Source of the DNA: Candidatus Sumerlaeota bacterium
GTDB taxonomy: Bacteria > Sumerlaeota > Sumerlaeia > SLMS01
Length of the DNA stretch: 41,746 nucleotides
Reading direction: 5' to 3'
Assembly (NCBI GenBank): GCA_007132505.1
Contig: SLOM01000069.1
Coordinates: forward strand, 1 to 41,746
Made by a program: the position numbers and the translations under genes. Shown here one piece after another: positions 30,270 to 37,766 of the stretch (the first letter of the stretch is position 1; every line of letters starts with the position of its first letter). The notes beneath the pieces are model-generated. The model did no database searches. It was not told the origin of the DNA and saw nothing but the letters and a program-made list of their open reading frames with translations.

Positions 30270-32711
30270 TTATCTCGCATCCTGTTCTCGCTCGGTATTG
30301 CCGGTGACCCGGTCCGCGAGCACGGGCAGTTCCGCGGCACCGTGGTGGGTGACCTCAACGTGGCTGTGAGCAGCCTCGGGGGCGGAGACACCCGCTTGTT
30401 CCTCCTCTGCGGCCTGTCCGAGGAACGTGATCAGCGCAATCGCCAGATAGACGAGGAAAATGCAGACCCCGGCGAACATCATCAGGCCGTACATCTGCAC
30501 CTGGCCATTCTGCACGCGGCGGAACCAGTGGGAGAACGCCCGGCTGACGCGGCCCGTTCCGAGCACGATCCCATCCACGATGTTTTCGTCAATCCACAGC
30601 ACCACGGAGTAGAATGCCATGGCGCCGCGCTCGAATACCGCCTCGTAGAAATCGTCCCACTTCCAGGCCCTCCACGAGACGGACCAGAGGGGCTTGAGGA
30701 CGGGATTGCGGGCGAGCCGTTCCGCCGCGGTCAGGCTGCCCGACCCGTACAGATAAAAGGCCAACCCGATGCCGCCCAGCGCAATCAGCACGGAGAGAAC
30801 GGCAAGCATCAACTCCGGCCCATGGTAGTTGGCGTACAGCTCACCAGCCTGGTTCTCGACGCCACCGACGACCACCGCGCCGTAGGGCACCGCCTCGCCC
30901 GTATAGCCCCACACCGCCTGCGCCACATGGAGCGTGCCGCGATCCGTGATGGGCTCGAGGTAATGATGGAAGGCGGAGTTCATATTGCCGGGAAGCTGCA
31001 TGATGCCGCTCGGAACATTCAGGAAACCGACAACGAGAGACGCGATCGCCAGCACGATCAGTACGCCGGTCATGCTGAATACACCGTCGTGGGCCCTGTC
31101 GAACCTCTCCTGGCTGGCGCGCGTCTTCCCATGGAAGACCAGCACCAGGGATCTCCCCATGTAGAACGCCGTGAAGGCGGCCACCAGAGAGCCGACGCCG
31201 TACAGGAACATATAGACGGAGTCCCCAACTCCGGCGGAGTGCACCATGTAGAGGATTTCGTCCTTCGAGAAAAAGCCAGCAAAGGGGAATATCCCGGCGA
31301 TGGCCAGCGTCGCGAACAGGTAGGCGAACCAGGTCTTCGGCATCTTCTTCCGCAGGCCGCCCATCCTGAAGATGTCCTCCTCATGATGGAGGGCGTGGAT
31401 CACCGCCCCGGCCGCGAGGAAGAGACAGGCTTTGAAGAAGGCGTGCGTAAAGACGTGGAAAATGCCGGCCGCAAAGGCTCCGACGCCGATGGCAAGGAAC
31501 ATCAGGCCGAGCTGCGAGACTGTCGAGTAAGCCAGAATCTTCTTGAAGCCGCGCTGGGTCAGGGCCGCGTACGCGGCAACCAGTGCCGTCAGCGCCCCAA
31601 CGAAGGCCACACCCAGCAGCGCCACCGGTGCCATCATGTACAGCACGTTCAGCCGCGCCAGCATATAGATGCCGGCGGTCACCATCGTGGCGGCGTGGAT
31701 CAGGGCGGAGACCGGCGTCGGACCCGCCATGGCATCCGGCAGCCAGGTGAAAAGCGGAATCTGCGCGCTCTTGCCAGTCGCACCCAGCAAAAGCAGGAGC
31801 GCCACCGCGGTGAGTATCGAGCCGTGATAGCCGAAGCCGGCCGGGAGCACCTCACCGCCGTTCGTCAGCATGTGGATGATGTGCTGGAAGTCGAGCGTGC
31901 CGAGTCCCCAAAAAATCAGGAACATGGCGAGCAACAGCCCGAAGTCCCCGACCCGGTTCGCAATGAACGCCTTCTTGCCGGCATCGGCGCAGCTCAGTTT
32001 GTCGTTGAACGGCTTGTCAAAGTAGTACCCGATCAGCAGGTAGGAACACAGGCCGACGCCCTCCCACCCGATGAACATGACGACGAAATTCGCGCCCAGC
32101 ACGAGGATGTACATGGAGGCGGCGAACAGGGCAAGATAGCTGAAGAATCGCGCGTAGCCGGGATCCAGCTCCACTTTCCCGTGATGTGACTCGCGCATGT
32201 ACCCCGTGGCATAGATGAAAACCAGCAAGCCGACGAAGCTCACGAAGAGCAGGAAGACAGTGGTGAGCTGATCAACATGGAGAGCGAAATCCACCGTCAG
32301 GCTGCGGTCCGTGCCCAGGACGCTGTCTATCTCCATCCACGTCCAGAGCGGAACGTGCCCGCCCATGCCATCGCGCACGCTGGTATCCCACGGGCGTGGG
32401 GTCTCCGGGTCGGTGCGCACGAAGGCGTATTGCTCGACGAGCTGAAGGCGGCGTTCTTCGCTGAGCTCATTCCAGTCGTGCAGGACCCGGTCCTTCCCGG
32501 GATCCTCCACGGGCGCCGTCATGGCCTGCGCGGTCACCTCCTGAGCCGCGTTGCGGACCTCAAGGAAGACGCCAACGGCGAGCGCGAAAGTGGCAGCCAT
32601 CGCCGTAACGGATATATATCCGGCCGCCTCGCCGAGCTTCCGGCAGCCCAGGCCGTTGATCAGCGCCGCAAGCGCCATGATCACGGGAAAGAGCCATACC
32701 AGATCAATCAT
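30270..32711 (-). CDS. nuoL: NADH-quinone oxidoreductase subunit L (long form, 813 aa)
   Basis: IYATGYMRESHHG, FIGWEGVGLCSYLLIGYYF, LFTWLPDAMAGPTPVSALIHAATMVTAGIYMLARL, KKILAYSTVSQLGLMFLAIG. Confidence 0.95.
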   Translation of the reverse strand: MIDLVWLFPVIMALAALINGLGCRKLGEAAGYISVTAMAATFALAVGVFLEVRNAAQEVTAQAMTAPVEDPGKDRVLHDWNELSEERRLQLVEQYAFVRTDPETPRPWDTSVRDGMGGHVPLWTWMEIDSVLGTDRSLTVDFALHVDQLTTVFLLFVSFVGLLVFIYATGYMRESHHGKVELDPGYARFFSYLALFAASMYILVLGANFVVMFIGWEGVGLCSYLLIGYYFDKPFNDKLSCADAGKKAFIANRVGDFGLLLAMFLIFWGLGTLDFQHIIHMLTNGGEVLPAGFGYHGSILTAVALLLLLGATGKSAQIPLFTWLPDAMAGPTPVSALIHAATMVTAGIYMLARLNVLYMMAPVALLGVAFVGALTALVAAYAALTQRGFKKILAYSTVSQLGLMFLAIGVGAFAAGIFHVFTHAFFKACLFLAAGAVIHALHHEEDIFRMGGLRKKMPKTWFAYLFATLAIAGIFPFAGFFSKDEILYMVHSAGVGDSVYMFLYGVGSLVAAFTAFYMGRSLVLVFHGKTRASQERFDRAHDGVFSMTGVLIVLAIASLVVGFLNVPSGIMQLPGNMNSAFHHYLEPITDRGTLHVAQAVWGYTGEAVPYGAVVVGGVENQAGELYANYHGPELMLAVLSVLIALGGIGLAFYLYGSGSLTAAERLARNPVLKPLWSVSWRAWKWDDFYEAVFERGAMAFYSVVLWIDENIVDGIVLGTGRVSRAFSHWFRRVQNGQVQMYGLMMFAGVCIFLVYLAIALITFLGQAAEEEQAGVSAPEAAHSHVEVTHHGAAELPVLADRVTGNTEREQDAR

Positions 32712-33031
32712 TCGGCAGCGGATCCTTTATCGGATGAGACTTCCCCCGTGGAGAGCGTCAGCGAGACGACGTTGTGCCAGGGCACGAGGGTCATGCGGCG
32801 TGCTGCACCGTCGGGGTCGAGGAACAGCCCGCGGTCGTCCGCACCGCAAATGAGCAGTTCGTTGATGTCGCCGCGCTCGGGGGTCCACTTCTCCCGCGAC
32901 CGCGCGACCAGAAAGTACGGCACCTCGCGGAATTCCGCTTCCACCGCGCCGACGGATTCCCCCTCCGGAACCCCAAAGAGGGCCCGCAGTTCGCGCTCCG
33001 CTTCCGGTGTGCATCGGCAAGGCGACAGCAT
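32708..33031 (-). CDS. Unknown 107-aa soluble protein embedded between nuoN and nuoL
   Basis: ATG at 33031, 15 nt after nuoN stop; stop overlaps nuoL ATG (ATGA). Protein MLSPCRCTPEAERELRALFGVPEGE...RMTLVPWHNVVSLTLSTGEVSS. Confidence 0.8.
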   Translation of the reverse strand: MLSPCRCTPEAERELRALFGVPEGESVGAVEAEFREVPYFLVARSREKWTPERGDINELLICGADDRGLFLDPDGAARRMTLVPWHNVVSLTLSTGEVSSDKGSAAE

Positions 33032-33046
33032 CGCGGTTCCCCCTTC

Positions 33047-34645
33047 CTACCGCACGGCCCCGTTCACCAGCGTCTCTCCGAGACCGATGAACAGTTGCGG
33101 GAATATTCCAAACACGAAAATCAGCACACAGGCCGTCACCAGCACCACGCGGGCGAGCAGCTCTCCGCCCACCTGCACGGGAGCCTCCGGAGTACCGGCG
33201 AGCGGTGCCTCCGCCGGCTTCGTTTCGGCGCGCATGAACATCGTCACCACGAGGTTCAAATAGTAGAACGCGGAAATGACCGAGGCGAGCAGGGCGATGA
33301 CAGCAATGCCGACAAAGCCGACCTGCACGGCCTCCTTGAAAATGTAGAACTTGCCCATGAACCCGATCGTGGGCGGCGTGAAGCCGATACCCACAAGGCT
33401 GAACATGGCGATCGCCATCCCGGCAGCCGGCAGCGGGCGCCGGTACACAAGGCCCCGGTAGGCCGCCATGTGGCCGCCACCGCCAATATAGTAGGCTACG
33501 CCGAAGGCCAGGATGTTCATCACCGTGTAGCCTGCCATGTACAGGATAACGGCCTGACGGATGAGAAGCTGCCCGGCCTCCAGCTCGGCGCCACTCATCA
33601 GTCCCGGCAACGCCACGAGCACCAGAATCCCGACGGTCATGTAGCCAGAATGCGCCACCGAGGAGAAGGCCATCATGCGGCGGAAGTTCGTCTGCACAAG
33701 CGCCGCAAGATTGCCCCACAGCATCGAGACAACGGCAACAGCGGTCACGATATAGACAGCGCCGGAAGCAAAGCCCTGCCAGTAGGAGAGCGCTTCCACC
33801 AAGTGCACGAGGAAGGCAAACGCGGCGACCTTTGACGCCGTGGCAACGACCATCACCGCCGGCATGTTGCCGCCCTGATAAACGTCCGGCGCCCACATGT
33901 GGAAGGGCGCAAGGCTCAGCTTGAAGCAGATGCCCACGAACATGAAGGCGAACCCGACGAACACGTACATCGTGTTGACGGGGATCTCGGTCACGGCGCC
34001 CTCAGGGCCCACGCTCTCAACGTATCCCTGGCGGAAGACTTCCGCCATCTCCGTCAGGAAGGTCGTGTGTGCCGCACCATAGAGGAACGCGATCCCGAAG
34101 ACCAGAAACGCCGAGGCGAAGGCCCCCAGCACAAAGTACTTAAAGCAGGCCTCGGCCGCCTTCCTGCTTCGCCTGTCTATTCCGACCAGCACGTAGAGAG
34201 AAAGAGCGAACACCTCCAGCGAGATGAAAGCGGTGAGGAGTTCGTTCGAAATGGCAAGCAACGTCATCCCGAGCGAGGCAAAGAGGATCAGGGTGTAGAA
34301 CTCGCCGCTAGGGAGATTCCGCCGCCGGACCAGGCTGGGTCCCATCGTGGTCATGACGAACGTGGAGGCGAGGATGATGATGCTGGCCAGCTGCCCGAAC
34401 GCGTCCGCCCGGAAGGTATCCTCCAGGAACACCTCGCCCGGCACGAGGCGCAGGAAGAAGCAAGTGATGGAGGCCAGGAGCGTCCCGCCAGCGATCCAGG
34501 GCAGGTAGCGCCGGCTGCCCTCCTTGCCCGTCGCCGCATCCACCACAAGACAGGCGATCCCGCCGAGCAACAGCAGCAGGAAGGGGATCAACCCGGTTGG
34601 ATGGATTTCCGGCACGTAGGCCTGGACGGGTAGGCTGGAGTCCAT
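33047..34645 (-). CDS. nuoN: NADH-quinone oxidoreductase subunit N
   Basis: FEVFALSLYVLVG-type helix, FKLSLAPFHMWAPDVYQGGNMPAVMVVATASKVAAF, FRRMMAFSSVAHSGYMTVGI. Confidence 0.95.
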   Translation of the reverse strand: MDSSLPVQAYVPEIHPTGLIPFLLLLLGGIACLVVDAATGKEGSRRYLPWIAGGTLLASITCFFLRLVPGEVFLEDTFRADAFGQLASIIILASTFVMTTMGPSLVRRRNLPSGEFYTLILFASLGMTLLAISNELLTAFISLEVFALSLYVLVGIDRRSRKAAEACFKYFVLGAFASAFLVFGIAFLYGAAHTTFLTEMAEVFRQGYVESVGPEGAVTEIPVNTMYVFVGFAFMFVGICFKLSLAPFHMWAPDVYQGGNMPAVMVVATASKVAAFAFLVHLVEALSYWQGFASGAVYIVTAVAVVSMLWGNLAALVQTNFRRMMAFSSVAHSGYMTVGILVLVALPGLMSGAELEAGQLLIRQAVILYMAGYTVMNILAFGVAYYIGGGGHMAAYRGLVYRRPLPAAGMAIAMFSLVGIGFTPPTIGFMGKFYIFKEAVQVGFVGIAVIALLASVISAFYYLNLVVTMFMRAETKPAEAPLAGTPEAPVQVGGELLARVVLVTACVLIFVFGIFPQLFIGLGETLVNGAVR

Positions 34646-34743
34646 TTCGTTCCTGTTCGCTCACCTTCACGGGGGCGGGCGCAGGCCCACCTTGGGAGTT
34701 TCGTCACTCCGGGTTCACCGGAGGGGAAGCTGCACGGCTCTGT

Positions 34744-35049
34744 CTAGCCGCGCAGCATGTCCTGCTCGTCCACACGGATGTGCCGGTGGACACGGAACAA
34801 GGCGATGAAGATGGCAAGGCCAACACCCGCCTCGGCCGCTGCCACCGTCATAATGAACAAGACCAGAATGCCGCCGGACAGGAGCCCGAGCTGAAATGCG
34901 AACGTCACGAAGGCCAAGTTCGCGGCGTTGAGCATCAGCTCCACGCTCATGAACAGCGAGATGGCGTTGCGCTTCCACATCACACCCAGCACGCCGATGG
35001 TGAACAGCAGCGTGCTCAGGATGAGGTTTGCTTGAAAGACGGGTTCCAT
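34744..35049 (-). CDS. nuoK: NADH-quinone oxidoreductase subunit K
   Basis: GVMWKRNAISLFMSVELMLNAANLAFVTFA; AAAEAGVGLAIFIALFR. Confidence 0.96.
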   Translation of the reverse strand: MEPVFQANLILSTLLFTIGVLGVMWKRNAISLFMSVELMLNAANLAFVTFAFQLGLLSGGILVLFIMTVAAAEAGVGLAIFIALFRVHRHIRVDEQDMLRG

Positions 35050-35055
35050 CCGGCC

Positions 35056-35622
35056 TCAGGCGCCCTCCTCGTCTTCATCGAAGGTGATGTCCCGTCCGTC
35101 CTCATCCTTCCGCCGTGCCATGACGATCGCGCCGATCACGGCCACAAGCAGCAGCACCGACGTCAGCAGGAAGGGGACGATATACCGCGTGACCATCAGG
35201 GTCGCCAGCTGGGTGACCTCCGCCTGGCCGGACTCGCGGCGCAGTTCCTCCAGCGCCGCCGCACCGGGCGTAAGATCCGCCACGCTGAAAACCTGAATCC
35301 CCCAAGCCAGCACGAAGAAGAAGAGGAAGGCCAGCGCTCCGCCCCAGTAGCGCATCCCGCGCAGATACCAGGCAGGCGATTCCGGCTCCCGGAGGTTCAG
35401 CAGCATGATCACGAACAGGAACACCACCATGATCGCGCCCGCATAGACAATCACCTGAATGAAGGCCACGAACTCCTGCCGCATCAGCAGGTAGTTCGCC
35501 GCGATGCAAAGCATCGTGAACACGAGCGAAATCGCGCTCTTCACGGTGTTCCGGAAGACCAGAACGCCAAGGGCGAACACGACGGTCAGCGCGAACAGGG
35601 TGGAGTAGATGAGAAGGAACAT
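35056..35622 (-). CDS. nuoJ: NADH-quinone oxidoreductase subunit J
   Basis: FRNTVKSAISLVFTMLCIAANYLLMRQEFVAFIQVIVYAGAIMVVFLFVIMLLN. Confidence 0.95.
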   Translation of the reverse strand: MFLLIYSTLFALTVVFALGVLVFRNTVKSAISLVFTMLCIAANYLLMRQEFVAFIQVIVYAGAIMVVFLFVIMLLNLREPESPAWYLRGMRYWGGALAFLFFFVLAWGIQVFSVADLTPGAAALEELRRESGQAEVTQLATLMVTRYIVPFLLTSVLLLVAVIGAIVMARRKDEDGRDITFDEDEEGA

Positions 35623-35653
35623 GAAGCAGATCGCGTCCGCGCCGGGAGGCCGG

Positions 35654-36193
35654 TCAGGAGCCCGTCCTTTCCCAGGGATCCCCCATTGCTTCGCGGTCCG
35701 ACTCCTCCGTTACGTGCGAGATATACGGGTCATACTCGTGGTAGTCGCCAAAGCCCTTCTCCGGGCTGTCCAGCATGTCTTCCTTGTTCATGATGAAATC
35801 CGTCCGCTTGTAGAGGGCAAGCTCGTAGGACGGGCCCATGATGATGGCGTTTTCCGGGCAGGCTTCCTCGCAGAAGCCGCAGAAAATGCAGCGCAGCATG
35901 TGAATCTGGTAGATTTCCGCATAACGCTCGCCGGCGGAAACGCGGTTATCGGGCGTGTTCTCCCGCGCCTCAAGATAGATGGCCTCCGACGGGCAGACCG
36001 CGGCACAGAGCGCACAACCCACACAGCGCTCCAAACCATCCTGGTAACGTTGCAGGCGATGCCGGCCGCGGAAGAAGGGCGGCTGCTCGCGCCGCACCTC
36101 CGGATACTCGAACGTGACCGACCCCTTGCCCGTCAGGTAACGGACGAGGTGCCTTCCGGCGACAGTGAATCCTTTCATGAACTCAATCAGCAT
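35654..36193 (-). CDS. nuoI: NADH-quinone oxidoreductase subunit I (2x[4Fe-4S])
   Basis: CVGCALCAAVCPSEAIYLE and CIFCGFCEEACPENAIIMG; start MLIEFMKGF at 36193 with GGAGG RBS. Confidence 0.95.
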   Translation of the reverse strand: MLIEFMKGFTVAGRHLVRYLTGKGSVTFEYPEVRREQPPFFRGRHRLQRYQDGLERCVGCALCAAVCPSEAIYLEARENTPDNRVSAGERYAEIYQIHMLRCIFCGFCEEACPENAIIMGPSYELALYKRTDFIMNKEDMLDSPEKGFGDYHEYDPYISHVTEESDREAMGDPWERTGS

Positions 36194-36285
36194 AATCCGC
36201 GAGCCTCCGTTGGTCCGGTTTGGCGGTGTGGCCGGGGCGGAGCGGAGCAAATCCGCCTTCCCCGGTCCCGAGGGTCATAGAGCGC

Positions 36286-37632
36286 TCAGGATGCCAACGC
36301 CGGATCGGACGAGGACTCCTTTCGGTACAGATTGCGGTACTCCCGGGACAGCTGTGAGCGGCGCCTGCGCGAGAAGATCAGCAGCTCCCAGCCGAGGAAC
36401 AACACCAGTGTCACGGCGCCAATCGAGACCTTCGTCACCCAGGCCACCTCCCCGTCGCGCGTGATGGCCATGTCAATCGCCACGCCGCAGGCGGTCACCA
36501 CAAGGTTGATGATGCCGATCGGCAGCATGTACTTCCAGCCAAGCGTCATCAACTGGTCATAACGCAGGCGGGGAAGAGCACCCCGCGCGAAGATGAACAG
36601 GAAGAGGAAGAAGGAGACTTTTGCCGGAAGGATCACGAGCGGACCCACGATGTAGAAGGCCAGGATGGCCACCAGCCCGAACTGCTCCATCAGCGTTTCC
36701 CACGGCAACGGAATCGGCCCGAAGAAGCCTCCGAGGAAAAGCGTCGCGCAGGCCGCGCTGATGACTATCATGCTGACGTATTCGCTCATGAAGAAAAGCG
36801 CGAACCGCATGGAGGAGTACTCAGTGTGGAAGCCGCCGGTCAGCTCCGACTCGGCCTCCGCGAGGTCGAACGGCAGGCGGTTTGTCTCCGCGAACATCGC
36901 AACGATGAACAGCAGAATCGCCACCGGCTGCGCGACCACGTTCCAGTGCCAGAAACCACCGCGCTGGCCCTCGATGATGTCGTAAAGGTTCAGGCTCCCG
37001 GCCAGCAGCACCACGCCGATCACCGCCAGCGAGAGCGTGATCTCGTAGCTGATCATCTGCGCCGAGGCGCGAATGCCGCCGAGCAGCGACCACTTGTTGT
37101 TCGAGGACCACCCGGCCAGCGTGATGCCATAGACCCCGACCGAGGTGATTGCCAGCAGGTAGAGGATGCCAATGTTCGGATTGGTTACCGCCAAGGCCAC
37201 TTGGCTGATTTCTCCACCCGACCCCACCATGGCAGGATCGAGCCCGAGGAAGGAGCCGAGCGCGTCAAGGTGTTCTCCTTGAATAATCGGGCCAAAGGGC
37301 ACAATGCACAGCGCCAGAAAGGCGGGAATGACAACCAGAGTGGGGGCGAGGAGGAACAGCGTCTTGTCCACCCCCTTGGGCATGATCTCCTCCTTGAGGA
37401 AGAGCTTCAGCCCGTCCATGAATCCCTGCAGGAGACCGAACGGCCCGACCCGGTTCGGCCCGGGGCGGTCCTGAATCCAGCTCAGAATTTTTCGCTCGAA
37501 AACAATGATAAAGGGAACGGCCGTCAGAACGCCCCCGAGGAAGAGGGCGATCTTGAGAATCGCGGCCGTGATGACGAAAGCGTTGCCCGCGCCGCCTGTG
37601 AACTGGCCCAGAAAGTCGAAGAGGGGCTGCAT
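36286..37632 (-). CDS. nuoH: NADH-quinone oxidoreductase subunit H
   Basis: ERKILSWIQDRPGPNRVGPFGLLQGFMDGLKLFLKEEIMP; AETNRLPFDLAEAESELTGGFHTEYSSMRFALFFMSEY; RLRYDQLMTLGWKYMLP. Confidence 0.97.
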   Translation of the reverse strand: MQPLFDFLGQFTGGAGNAFVITAAILKIALFLGGVLTAVPFIIVFERKILSWIQDRPGPNRVGPFGLLQGFMDGLKLFLKEEIMPKGVDKTLFLLAPTLVVIPAFLALCIVPFGPIIQGEHLDALGSFLGLDPAMVGSGGEISQVALAVTNPNIGILYLLAITSVGVYGITLAGWSSNNKWSLLGGIRASAQMISYEITLSLAVIGVVLLAGSLNLYDIIEGQRGGFWHWNVVAQPVAILLFIVAMFAETNRLPFDLAEAESELTGGFHTEYSSMRFALFFMSEYVSMIVISAACATLFLGGFFGPIPLPWETLMEQFGLVAILAFYIVGPLVILPAKVSFFLFLFIFARGALPRLRYDQLMTLGWKYMLPIGIINLVVTACGVAIDMAITRDGEVAWVTKVSIGAVTLVLFLGWELLIFSRRRRSQLSREYRNLYRKESSSDPALAS

Positions 37633-37766
37633 GGGTTCCTTTGTCTCAGGTCCGTGGGGGGACAGGGGTTACGCCAGAGTTTGGGAAAAAAATCACAAGA
37701 CGAGCCCCTGTCGCAGAGCCGCGCCAGTTAGGAAAACGGCCTTCCCAAGGGTCAATGCGATTTGTC

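Noticed and set aside
30060-32189. 709-aa ORF on the plus strand
   Set aside because: Antisense shadow of nuoL/nuoM, with H/R/E/Q-rich low-information sequence.
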